Shown: in pieces, positions 15,809 through 23,527 of the stretch
How the letters are laid out: each line of letters begins with the position of its first letter
How positions within the stretch are numbered: position 1 is the first letter of the stretch
Source: JBBDXA01 sp040902585
GTDB lineage: Bacteria > Planctomycetota > Phycisphaerae > Phycisphaerales > Phycisphaeraceae
Direction: 5' to 3'
DNA length: 39,798 bases
Assembly (NCBI GenBank): GCA_040902585.1
Contig: JBBDXA010000074.1
Coordinates: forward strand, 1 to 39,798
Translations under genes and position numbers: made by a program
The notes under the pieces: generated by a model
Databases searched by the model: none
Seen by the model: the letters and a program-made list of their open reading frames with translations, nothing else
Told to the model about the DNA's origin: nothing

Positions 15809-15884
15809 GGAGCACCATCCCGGCAGGGTGGTGCGCTGGTGTGGGTCCGTTCGTCAATGCACCGCCCTGCCGGGACGGTGCTCC
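15809..15884. repeat. Inverted pair of family-1 REP-like repeats, variant form
   Basis: Copy one at 15809-15834 and copy two at 15859-15884 face each other across 24 bp. The left copy has the core CGGCAGGG and the right copy GCCGGGACGG, so this pair has drifted from the consensus by compensating changes that keep the hairpin. It lies in the divergent region before the Ldh-type gene. Confidence 0.88.
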
Positions 15885-16025
15885 AGTACTGTTAGAGAGA
15901 TTTCCGACTGGGGCGGACAGGATACATCGCAACGCGGTCGCTGACGAGAGGCGGTGACGACGGTGTGGCAGGCCGTCGCATACAATCCAGTCGCGCGATG
16001 GTTCTATTGAAAGCGAGTCACTCCG

Positions 16026-16769
16026 ATGGCAGCCGAAAGTCGAAGTGTCGTGAATCTGGTCTGCCCGCACTGCGGAGCCGCCGACGATGCGATCATTACC
16101 GACAGCGAAGGCGCCGGCCAGGTGTTCTGCACGCAGTGCAAAGCACACCTCATCTTTCCGCGCATCGATCGCGAGATAGCGATCGAAGCGGTCGATCTGG
16201 GCCGACCTCCCGAAGGCATGTGGCTGCGGCAGGAGGGCACCGCGATCAGCGTCGGTAGCGCGTTTGGACCGAACCGCGCGGCCCTGTTCATGTTGCCGTT
16301 CACGCTCGCCTGGATCATCGGCGGTGCCTGGTTTGTCTCCACCGGCTTCGATGGTGATCTCTTCTTCGGATTGATCGCGCTGGTGATTTTTCTTCCATGC
16401 GATGTCCTGCTCACCGCCATGTGCCTGATGTGTCTCGCAGGCCGGGTTGAGATGACGATTGAAGGCGATGAGGTGTACGTCTTCACCGGGGTCAGTCGCT
16501 TCGGCTGGCGCAGGCATTTCACACTCAGCGACGTCGCAAGCATCACGCATCGCGAGAAGATCGTCATGAATGTGGAAAGTGACATCGTCATCACGCGCGG
16601 CATCGAAGTCCGCCTGCGCGGCGATGCGGCTTCGCCCGGCAAACGAATTCGCTTCGGCGTCTACTTTCTCGAAGATGAGCATCGTGCGTTCTTCATGACG
16701 GTGTTGCTGGCGGTCGCTGGTGATGGCGGCGAGATTGTCGACGCCCCGCTCACGTCCGCGCCGCAGTAG
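16026..16769 (+). CDS. Zinc-ribbon membrane protein with PH-like C-terminal region
   Basis: A 247-residue protein of unknown function. A zinc ribbon CPHC...CTQC (about residues 13-39) precedes two transmembrane helices (about 85-110 and 113-140) and a soluble C-terminal domain of alternating strands ('MTIEGDEVYVFTGVSRFGWRRHFTLSDVASITH', 'IRFGVYFLEDEHRAFFMTVLLAVAG') that resembles bacterial PH-like domains. A TACAAT hexamer lies at 15981-15986, which would give a leader of about 35 nt. The gene is convergent with the next lipoprotein gene. Confidence 0.75.
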   Translation: MAAESRSVVNLVCPHCGAADDAIITDSEGAGQVFCTQCKAHLIFPRIDREIAIEAVDLGRPPEGMWLRQEGTAISVGSAFGPNRAALFMLPFTLAWIIGGAWFVSTGFDGDLFFGLIALVIFLPCDVLLTAMCLMCLAGRVEMTIEGDEVYVFTGVSRFGWRRHFTLSDVASITHREKIVMNVESDIVITRGIEVRLRGDAASPGKRIRFGVYFLEDEHRAFFMTVLLAVAGDGGEIVDAPLTSAPQ

Positions 16770-16798
16770 GGCCCATCGCCGGCACGACCGCATGGTTC

Positions 16799-17215
16799 CT
16801 AGACTCCTTTCATATCATTTTCCATGCCGTCCAGTGCGGGACCGATGATGTCCATCAGCTCCGGGTTCTTCTCCAGCACTGCGTCCAGCTTGGCCCTGGA
16901 TTGCATGAACGACTGCATCACTTTCGCTCGCTCCGCACCGATTTTTGCCTCCAGCGCCTTTTCGTCGGCCGCGTTGATCTTCACGCCCTTGGCGCGATTC
17001 GCCGCATCGCGCATGCTCGCTCGGATCTCACCGAGCTTCGGCACCGCGGCCTTGGCGCTGGCCTCATCCGTGATGCTCCCCATCACATCGCCCATCGCCT
17101 GCATGTTCTTCATGATTTCCCTGTTGACAGCCTCGGCCGCCTCATAATCGCTGCCTCCGCAACCGCCCAGGAACAACGCGACCGCAAGCACGAGGGTGGC
17201 TTTGAGCTGTTTCAT
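16799..17215 (-). CDS. Small helical lipoprotein
   Basis: A 138-residue lipoprotein. The signal 'MKQLKATLVLAVALFLGGC' ends in the lipobox LGGC (Cys19), followed by a Gly-Gly-Ser link and an all-helical body rich in Ala, Met, Lys and Glu. AAAGG lies about 10 nt before the ATG at 17215, so this start is preferred although the frame stays open far upstream. No family is recognised. Confidence 0.78.
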   Translation of the reverse strand: MKQLKATLVLAVALFLGGCGGSDYEAAEAVNREIMKNMQAMGDVMGSITDEASAKAAVPKLGEIRASMRDAANRAKGVKINAADEKALEAKIGAERAKVMQSFMQSRAKLDAVLEKNPELMDIIGPALDGMENDMKGV

Positions 17216-17464
17216 GGGAACCAGACCTTTCAACAAACAGGCCAGGCGGTGTTGCCGACTGGACGGGATTGGCCAGGCCGCGACCGTCGCGACCTCTGGC
17301 AATCGTAGTTTATGCAAGCGCGATGGCGTGAACAATAGGCCGATTCTCCGCGCGGCGATCCACGGCTCACCAGCGCGCTCCATATTGATATACTTGCAAT
17401 CAACCGTCACGCGCTGTTGCCTGCGGCGTTCACTTCTCGCATGTGTCACCACAAGAGGATTCCT

Positions 17465-17884
17465 ATGAGCCGTACGATCCTGACCGCCGTTGCTCTCTCT
17501 CTGTTCGTCGTTGCCGGTTGCAAGTCCGGATGGTACAAGCCCACCCCCACGAAGAAGTGGCACGAGTCCATCGCCGGCACTTTCAAAGGCACGATCGGCG
17601 CCAACAACGACGCCATCACCATCATCTTCGCCCGCCAGGACGGCGAACTGACCGCGACCTACACCATCGACGACCCGGCGTTCGCCCCCAAGCCTTACCA
17701 CGGCAAGATGACGAACTTCACCGAATTGGGCAAATGGATGCTCGCCTGCCGGTTCAAAGATGATATGAACGCCGGTTCCTTTGAAATAACCTTCACCCGA
17801 ACCCTCGATGCACTGCTCGCCAGCTACACCATCGACGGCAAAGCAGCCTCGAACGATGACACCGTGTCGGCGTTGAAGGAGTAG
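17465..17884 (+). CDS. Small lipoprotein, possible lipocalin-like beta domain
   Basis: A 139-residue lipoprotein with lipobox VVAGC near residue 18 and an AGAGGA Shine-Dalgarno site 7 nt before the ATG. The mature part alternates short strands ('ITIIFARQDGELTATYTI', 'WMLACRFKDDMNAGSFEITFTRTLDALLASYTI'). The pattern fits a small beta-barrel or sandwich. Function unknown. It is divergent from the helical lipoprotein gene across a 249-bp gap that shows no clear promoter. Confidence 0.78.
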   Translation: MSRTILTAVALSLFVVAGCKSGWYKPTPTKKWHESIAGTFKGTIGANNDAITIIFARQDGELTATYTIDDPAFAPKPYHGKMTNFTELGKWMLACRFKDDMNAGSFEITFTRTLDALLASYTIDGKAASNDDTVSALKE

Positions 17885-17922
17885 ATCATCCCGTCTGGGA
17901 CAATGGGTTGGGTGAATTGCTT

Positions 17923-18030
17923 TGGTGGGACGGGCAAGCGCAGTCCGCCGGGGGCGGAGCTTGCCCGTGAGGATGATCAAAGGCGTCGGACATGGACAAG
18001 CTCCGCAGGCTGCGCTTGCCCATGCCACCA
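17923..18030. repeat. Inverted repeat pair, family 3
   Basis: Two inverted copies of a unit with the arm TGGTGG, then a 2-4 base variable part, then GGGCAAGCGCAG (left at 17923-17943, right reverse complement at 18010-18030). Each copy is itself a hairpin: left GGGCAAGC/GCTTGCCC with inner TCCGCC/GGCGGA; right AAGCTCCGCAG/CTGCGCTT. It fills most of the 295-bp gap before the PEP-CTERM gene. Confidence 0.8.
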
Positions 18031-18179
18031 ATGCCACCTCCCGGTTTCCACTTAAATCTTCCAATTGATCACTCATCCGATTTGCAGACTCGGGTGATAT
18101 CATGTCTTCATCATGCCCGGCGATGTCGCCCGGCAACGGGGAGTGGCATCACCATCTAATGGAAGCAAGGAGTTGACGG

Positions 18180-19337
18180 ATGAAGAATCACACGATCGCG
18201 CAGCTACTGGTCGCCCTGGCCTTGTTGATTTCGCTGAACTCGAACACGTGGGCCGTCCCTCTGCTTGACCCCATCGGCGCTCCCGCCGGCAACCGCGACA
18301 ACTTCACCGGCACCGTCGCCGCGCGCTTCACCGTCGGCGCTTCGGATGTCATCATCGATGCCCTGGGCTATCAGGACCCCGGCGGCGGCGGCCTGACGGT
18401 CGCGCATCAGATCGGCGTGTGGCGCGTCAGCGACTCCACGCTGGTTGCCGCGCTCACCCTCCCGGCCGGCACCTCTTCCACCCTCGTCGGCCAGTACCGT
18501 TACGAAGCGATCGGCTTCGACCTCAAGCTCGAAGCCGGCCAGACCTACACCATCGGGGCCCATGTGTTCAGCGGCAGCGGTGACGGCTGGACGGACACCG
18601 GTGTCGTCGCTTCGTTCACGCTCGGTGCCGGTCTGGTCGATGCCAACCCCACCAACAATTTTCTTTCCGCTGCTTTCGGCTTCCCCACCAGCGACGGCGC
18701 GGGGACCGACCTGCGCTGGGCGCCCGCCAACGGCGAGTTCCTCGGCTTCGGCCGGCCTGTTGTTGACTCGCTCCTGCACTCCGACGGCACCACCAATGCC
18801 GCCCGCGATGACTTCACCGGCACCGTCGGCACCGCCTTCACCGTCACCGAAAACAAAACTATCAACGCCCTGGGCTACCAGGACGCGGGTCTGAATGGTC
18901 TCGCGGTCGATCACCTCGTCGGCCTGTGGCGCATCAGCGACGGTGCGCTCATCGCCTCCACCACCGTCGAAGCCGGTACCGGTGGCATCCTCGACGATCA
19001 GTGGCGCTATAAACTGCTTGACTCCAATGTGCTGCTGGTCGCCGGTGAGTCGTACATCGTCGGCGCTCAGGTCTTCAGCGGCAGCGGCGATCCCTGGACC
19101 GAAACCGCCACCGGCGTCGCTGACTTCTTCCGCGGTCCCGGCCTGCTCGACTCCAATCCCACCAACCGCTTCCTTGGCGGCATTTTCGGTTTCCCCGGCA
19201 GCGATGGCGGCCCGGCCGACCTGCGCTGGGCGCCGGCAAACCTTGCGTTCATCACCGTGCCCGAACCCGCGACGATGTCCCTGCTGCTGGTGATGTCCGG
19301 TGCCCTGCTGCGCCGCCGGCGCCGCGCGGCAGCGTGA
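18180..19337 (+). CDS. PEP-CTERM exported protein with two tandem DUF4082-like units
   Basis: A 385-residue secreted protein. A signal peptide (about residues 1-25) precedes two similar domains of about 165 residues each. Both run 'DNFTGTV...FTV', 'ALGYQD', 'VGLWRISD', 'YRY', 'AGQTYTIGA-VFSGSGD-WT', 'PTN-FL--AFGFP-SDG--DLRWAPAN'. The C-terminus has the sorting signal VPEPATMSLLLVM... followed by an Arg cluster. Such proteins are cut and anchored or released by an exosortase (XrtA-like). An AAGGAG site lies 7 nt before the ATG. No exosortase is in this window. The domain name is a judgement from the motif order. Confidence 0.88.
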   Translation: MKNHTIAQLLVALALLISLNSNTWAVPLLDPIGAPAGNRDNFTGTVAARFTVGASDVIIDALGYQDPGGGGLTVAHQIGVWRVSDSTLVAALTLPAGTSSTLVGQYRYEAIGFDLKLEAGQTYTIGAHVFSGSGDGWTDTGVVASFTLGAGLVDANPTNNFLSAAFGFPTSDGAGTDLRWAPANGEFLGFGRPVVDSLLHSDGTTNAARDDFTGTVGTAFTVTENKTINALGYQDAGLNGLAVDHLVGLWRISDGALIASTTVEAGTGGILDDQWRYKLLDSNVLLVAGESYIVGAQVFSGSGDPWTETATGVADFFRGPGLLDSNPTNRFLGGIFGFPGSDGGPADLRWAPANLAFITVPEPATMSLLLVMSGALLRRRRRAAA

Positions 19338-19581
19338 GGCGAAAGTGTCGCGGAAAATGAGTTTCGCCCAGCGAGCCGCCGCGTGTCGCGGCGAGGTCGT
19401 CCGTAAACCCGCCACGCTACTTGGTAAAGCAACGTCCACCCGCTCCGCTCTTGCATAGGAGCGCGAGCGGTGTCCGTTGGGTTCCGCGACGACACGTTGC
19501 GGCTCCCTGACAATCGCAAATAATGATTTCCCTGCGCTCGCACAAATGTGCGGACTTGAATCGGAGATTGGAAGCGAAGAT

Positions 19582-20721
19582 TCAGCTTGCAGTACTTTCG
19601 TCCGTCACCATGAGTTGCCATGTATCACGTATCGCTACCTTTGCCCGCGCAATAAATTCAGGGGACACCATTAGCTTGTCATGTAGCGGCGAGACAGTGA
19701 AACTAACGCCGCCGCGCGCCCCGTCGGAGCTCGAAAGCATGATCGAGAATACCTCAGCGTTTTGAGTGCCGACGCGCCGAATAGCAAACGCGTGAATCAC
19801 GCCAGGCGCATACGGTAGTGGACACTTGTCTGCGGTTGGCGGCCAAATCACGTCCTTGGGTTTCAGTGGAGATAATGGAGCAATTGTATGGAATTCCGTT
19901 CTTGTTACTTCGAAGTTTTTCCCTGTTGGATCCCGCATTTCGAATGACCAAATGATGGGTGCACCGTAGTAGTGAGTGAGGTGAATCACGCGATACGGTG
20001 GAACTCGAAACAGAGGGGTTCCGTCGTCGGCAATCTCATGCGCCCAAAACATGATCGGGAACTGGTCGTGGTATGAAAATCCGCATTCACTGTTCACGAT
20101 AGTTTCGTATGCACCTCCAAACGACGCTTGAACTGGTCCGAGTGTGAAAAGCTCAGCCTTTAGCATGAGCGCTGGCAGTGTCGAGAGCGCCGCGAGAGAA
20201 TTGGCTTGGCGATCATTGAAGTTGATCGCGTTCTTGGTCGATCCGAGTGTTTTCAAGAATAGAGATGTCCCACTCCCGGCGACCCAGGCTTGCTGGAGAC
20301 CGTGTCCCTTCAATCTTGTGTATTCATGCGGCCCGATTGGGGCGTATCGAACTTTATCGCCGTGGCGAATGATGGCGAAACAGGTGCCAAAGTGACCAAA
20401 CGGTAGTACAATGTTGCGTATGAGTGCCGTTATCTCGTCAGGGGACAACGCACTTGTGTCTGGAATAGCGACTAACGTGGAAACAAGGGAGTGTGCAAAC
20501 CAACGGTAGCCCGCCCACGCGATCGCAAGCCTCGGGTTGATAATGGCGAGTTTGGGGAGCAGGTTGATGGGTGTAAATGGATCGCCTTCAACGAGGTGAT
20601 CGTCCGTGACGTCCCCAATTGACGGAAGATGAATCCTTCGATTACCGACCTTATCAGAAAGCATTAGATCGCCGAATAACGCTGGACCCGACTCGGTCTC
20701 AATCATTGCAATCAAAGTCAT
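19582..20721 (-). CDS. Lower-GC protein, possible proteasome/HslV-like Ntn hydrolase
   Basis: A 379-residue protein unlike its neighbours, with clearly more A and T. The start is 'MTLIAMIETESGPALFGDLMLSD', with Thr2 in the place of the nucleophile of 20S proteasome/HslV-type proteases. Further on, 'LPKLAIINPRLAIAWAGYRWFAHSL' mirrors the HslV pattern 'K...I.....AGFAG....A..L', about 55 residues after the first strand. Residues beyond about 190 show no known domain ('FGGAYETIVNSECGFSYHDQFPIMFWAH'). The start at 20721 is chosen because the fold begins there and a TACAAT element ends 6 nt before it. I infer a proteasome-like fold; activity is unproven, and a non-enzymatic relative is possible. 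Confidence 0.72.
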   Translation of the reverse strand: MTLIAMIETESGPALFGDLMLSDKVGNRRIHLPSIGDVTDDHLVEGDPFTPINLLPKLAIINPRLAIAWAGYRWFAHSLVSTLVAIPDTSALSPDEITALIRNIVLPFGHFGTCFAIIRHGDKVRYAPIGPHEYTRLKGHGLQQAWVAGSGTSLFLKTLGSTKNAINFNDRQANSLAALSTLPALMLKAELFTLGPVQASFGGAYETIVNSECGFSYHDQFPIMFWAHEIADDGTPLFRVPPYRVIHLTHYYGAPIIWSFEMRDPTGKNFEVTRTEFHTIAPLSPLKPKDVIWPPTADKCPLPYAPGVIHAFAIRRVGTQNAEVFSIMLSSSDGARGGVSFTVSPLHDKLMVSPEFIARAKVAIRDTWQLMVTDESTAS

Positions 20722-20727
20722 GCCGGG

Positions 20728-20733
20728 ATTGTA
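20728..20733 (-). promoter_or_regulatory. Leaderless promoter -10 element
   Basis: On the minus strand TACAAT is followed by CCCGGC and the ATG at 20721, exactly 6 nt. No Shine-Dalgarno site is present. Confidence 0.6.
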
Positions 20734-20786
20734 GCGCACGAAGTTCAAGCAGCGCCGATAATCGCGTTGTTTTTCTCGGCTCAAAC

Positions 20787-20966
20787 CTACGCGGCAGGTG
20801 TCTCTCCCTCCGGGGCCCTCTCCATCGCCGCCGCCTCCAAGGGCGGCAGCGGAGGTCGTCCATCCTTCTCACGTTGACGCTGGGCCGATTCGTACAGCAT
20901 CAGGACGATGTCCACCTTCGCCTTCAGCTCGATGCGCTTCGCCATCGTCAGCGGGCGTTTGCTCAT
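20787..20966 (-). CDS. Possible small basic protein
   Basis: A 59-residue frame starting 'MSKRPLTMAKRIELKAKVDIVLML' and rich in Arg, Lys and Glu, ending in a Pro/Ala tail. The frame stays open to 21131, and the part just upstream of this start also looks helical ('DDAIRLRKQAERERAA'), so the gene could be longer or be a fragment. No family recognised. It is the only coding-like sequence between the Ntn-hydrolase-like gene and rpsA. Confidence 0.35.
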   Translation of the reverse strand: MSKRPLTMAKRIELKAKVDIVLMLYESAQRQREKDGRPPLPPLEAAAMERAPEGETPAA

Positions 20967-21148
20967 CGGGATCGCGGCCCGCTCGCGCTCAGCCTGTTTG
21001 CGCAGGCGTATGGCGTCGTCACGAGTCCTGCTCGAAGCCCCTTCGGTGCCATGCAATAAACACGGTCGCAAAACGTTAGGGTATGGCATGGTTCCGATGC
21101 ACCGCGCGGTGTCTTCGCGCCGCTCTTGCACGGATCGACCAGAAACCC

Positions 21149-21264
21149 GTGTCTAGTAGACACGAGGTAGACACGAGGTAGACATTTTGGAAGTACCCAT
21201 GAAATCTGCACTTAAAACCAAATGGCTACCAGGGGGTAGGGGGGGTGGTAGACATGTGTCTACC
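21149..21264. promoter_or_regulatory. Cluster of TAGACA/TGTCTA boxes upstream of rpsA
   Basis: A palindrome GTGTCTA-G-TAGACAC at 21149-21163 is followed by two direct copies of GAGGTAGACA (21164 and 21175). A further palindrome GGTAGACA-TG-TGTCTACC lies at 21247-21264. The repetition of one half-site in direct and inverted order suggests an operator or replication-type iteron site. No regulator is known to me. The 541-bp stretch 20967-21507 holds this cluster and the rpsA leader and no convincing gene. Confidence 0.5.
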
Positions 21265-21320
21265 GGGTTGACCCTGAAACACCCTGACACACCCGACTCG
21301 CCAACGCGACCTTGTCTTGC

Positions 21321-21507
21321 TACACTTTCCCCCTTGCGATCCGCGGTGGACGCCTCTCGTGCGAGGAGCGACGCGGATCCCGAACACAGGCGTTGGTTAT
21401 CGCCTTTCGCTGCCTTCCAATAGTCAGCGGGCGGTTGCCGTCGCGACCCGGTTCAGCCTGATCGTGTTGACAGGCCGGGTAAACCCCTCGAAAGGACTTT
21501 TACGTTT
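21321..21507 (+). promoter_or_regulatory. rpsA promoter -10 and structured leader
   Basis: A TACACT hexamer at 21321-21326 is a candidate -10; the -35 is weak. The leader of about 175 nt can form a stem GATCCGC/GCGGATC (21338-21344 with 21373-21379) around CCTC/GAGG (21353-21366), then a small hairpin AGGCG/CGCCT (21388-21405). S1 often represses its own translation through such leaders, so autoregulation is a reasonable inference. Confidence 0.45.
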
Positions 21508-23358
21508 ATGGTAGACAGACACCTCATTGCCGAGCTTGAAATTGACGACGCGGATGTCGATCGCATGATCTCCGACGGCTTCGGTGCCGCCGCTGAAGAC
21601 ATGGAAGCCATCCTGTCCGCACAACTCGGCGATTACACCGCGGGCGCAATCCTCAAAGGCAAAATCATCGGCATGGCCGGCGACGGCTTCCTCGTCGAGA
21701 TCGGGCTCAAGAGCGAAGGCGTGCTCGATCGCAACGAGTTCGACGAGCCCGATTCCGTCGAGATCGGCGACACCGTCGAAGTGCTCCTGGAGTCCATCGA
21801 AGACGAAACCGGCGGCGTGGTCGCGATCTCCAAGCGCAAGGCCGATCGCATCCGCGGCTGGGAACGCATCATCAGCGAAAACAAGGAAGGCGACGTGGTC
21901 GAAGGCAAGGTCATGCGCAAGATCAAGGGCGGCCTGCTGGTGGACGTCGGCGTGCCGGTATTCCTGCCCGCGTCGCAGGTGGATGTGCGCCGTCCGCCGG
22001 ATATCGGTGAGTACATCGGCCGGGTGATCCGCGCTCAGATTCTGAAGATCGACGAGCCGCGTCGCAACATCGTCATCAGCCGTCGCAAGCTGATTGAGGA
22101 AGAGCGGACGGAGAAGCGCAAGAAGCTGCTCTCGACGCTGAAGGAAGGCGACGTGGTCAAGGGCGTGGTCAAGAACATCGCCGACTTCGGCGCGTTCGTG
22201 GACCTGGGCGGCATCGACGGTCTGCTGCACATCACCGACATGAGCTGGGGCCGAATCAATCACCCCAGCGAGATGGTCCGCATCGACGACAGCATCGAAG
22301 TGAAGGTGCTCAAGATCGATCACGAAAAGGAAAAGATCGCCCTGGGCCTGAAGCAGAAGGAAGCGAGCCCGTGGGAGAATATCGAAGCGAAGTATCCGGC
22401 GAACACGCGTGTGCATGGCGCGGTGACCAACATCGTCAGCTACGGCGCGTTCGTGAAGCTGGAAGACGGCGTCGAAGGCCTGGTACACATCAGCGAGATG
22501 AGCTGGACCAAGCGCATCAACCACCCGAGCGAAATGCTCAGCGTGGGCCAGGAAGTCGATGTGGTGGTGCTTGATATCAATAAGGACAAGCAGGAAATCA
22601 GCCTGGGCATCAAGCAGACGGAAGTGAATCCGTGGGAGCTGGTGGCTCAGAAGTATCCGCCGGGCACGGTCATCGAAGGCACGGTTCGCAACCTGGCGAG
22701 CTACGGTGCGTTCGTGGAGATCGAGCCGGGCATCGATGGTCTGCTGCATGTGTCTGACCTTTCCTGGACCAAGAAGCTGTCTCACCCCAATGAGGCTCTG
22801 AAGAAGGGCGACAAGGTGAGCTGCGTGGTGATGGAAGTGGATCAGGAGAAGCAGCGCGTGAGCCTGAGCGTCAAGCACATGAGTCAGGACCCGTGGCTCG
22901 AGGCGATTCCCGGTGCGTACCAGCCGGGCATGATCGTCAAGGGCAAGGTCACGAAGATCACCAACTTCGGCGTGTTCGTCGAGCTGGAAGACGATCTGGA
23001 AGGTTTGCTGCACATCAGCGAACTGGCGGATCACAAGGTCGAGAACCCCGAGGAGATCGTCAAGGCCAACCAGGAAGTCGAAGTGAAGATTCTTCGCGTG
23101 GATATCGACGATCGCAAGATCGGCCTTTCGCTCAAACGTGCCCAGTGGGGCGCGGAAGCGGACAAGAAGGAAGAGGCGGCCACCACCGGCTCCTCGTCGC
23201 CTCGCCGCGCAGGCCCGGCCACCGGCGGCATGGGCGAACACGGCGCGATGGGTACCGACAAGATCACCTTCGGCCCCGGCGGCGCGAGCAGCGCCGAAAA
23301 GAAAGAGAAGCCCGCTGCTCAGCCCGAAGCGGAGCCGGACGCCGAAACCGAAGAATGA
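21508..23358 (+). CDS. rpsA: 30S ribosomal protein S1
   Basis: A 616-residue protein with six S1 (OB-fold) RNA-binding repeats at roughly residues 45-111, 128-196, 212-284, 300-370, 386-456 and 472-545. Repeats three to six have the classic 'FGAFVDLGGIDGLLHITDMSW' type signature. S1 brings mRNA to the 30S subunit. The tail after residue 545 is low complexity, rich in Gly, Ala, Pro and Glu, and is not part of an S1 fold. The N-terminal 40 residues include the short acidic 'ELEIDDADVDRMISDGF', which may be the ribosome-tethering helix. AAGGA lies about 12 nt before the ATG. The gene stands alone and ends in a strong hairpin terminator. Confidence 0.95.
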   Translation: MVDRHLIAELEIDDADVDRMISDGFGAAAEDMEAILSAQLGDYTAGAILKGKIIGMAGDGFLVEIGLKSEGVLDRNEFDEPDSVEIGDTVEVLLESIEDETGGVVAISKRKADRIRGWERIISENKEGDVVEGKVMRKIKGGLLVDVGVPVFLPASQVDVRRPPDIGEYIGRVIRAQILKIDEPRRNIVISRRKLIEEERTEKRKKLLSTLKEGDVVKGVVKNIADFGAFVDLGGIDGLLHITDMSWGRINHPSEMVRIDDSIEVKVLKIDHEKEKIALGLKQKEASPWENIEAKYPANTRVHGAVTNIVSYGAFVKLEDGVEGLVHISEMSWTKRINHPSEMLSVGQEVDVVVLDINKDKQEISLGIKQTEVNPWELVAQKYPPGTVIEGTVRNLASYGAFVEIEPGIDGLLHVSDLSWTKKLSHPNEALKKGDKVSCVVMEVDQEKQRVSLSVKHMSQDPWLEAIPGAYQPGMIVKGKVTKITNFGVFVELEDDLEGLLHISELADHKVENPEEIVKANQEVEVKILRVDIDDRKIGLSLKRAQWGAEADKKEEAATTGSSSPRRAGPATGGMGEHGAMGTDKITFGPGGASSAEKKEKPAAQPEAEPDAETEE

Positions 23359-23414
23359 ATCACTTCTCATCGCAGCAGCGATGACCAGTGACAGGACAAG
23401 TGAATAATCCCCAT

Positions 23415-23442
23415 GCAAGGCCCGCGGAAACGCGGGCCTTGC
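23415..23442 (+). terminator. Strong rpsA terminator hairpin
   Basis: Perfect 12-bp stem GCAAGGCCCGCG with a GAAA tetraloop, 56 bp after the rpsA stop. There is no T-run after it, which is common in high-GC genomes. Confidence 0.85.
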
Positions 23443-23527
23443 CTGATTAAAGGAATCAATGCGTGTCTGGTAGCATCAAATTGAACTGCAAGCCGCGTTC
23501 CAAGGAATCAACTGAAGAGGGAAACCC

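Noticed and set aside
15965..16258. A gene starting at the ATG at 15998 behind TACAAT (15981-15986)
   Set aside because: The frame is out of phase with the zinc-ribbon protein and encodes Arg/Ser-rich sequence without family features; I assign the promoter to the gene starting at 16026.
15597..16793. 398-residue minus-strand open frame
   Set aside because: It runs through a REP-like repeat pair and across the zinc-ribbon gene in antisense. No motif or start signal supports it.
17216..18136. Upstream extension of the minus-strand lipoprotein frame
   Set aside because: The lipoprotein signal peptide and a Shine-Dalgarno site place the start at 17215. The extension is antisense to another lipoprotein gene.
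18204..19439. Long minus-strand open frame opposite the PEP-CTERM gene
   Set aside because: The plus-strand protein has a signal peptide and PEP-CTERM tail; the antisense frame mirrors its repeats.
21424..23418. 664-residue minus-strand open frame opposite rpsA
   Set aside because: It is antisense to six clear S1 domains and is rich in His, Asp and Leu as expected from reversed codons.
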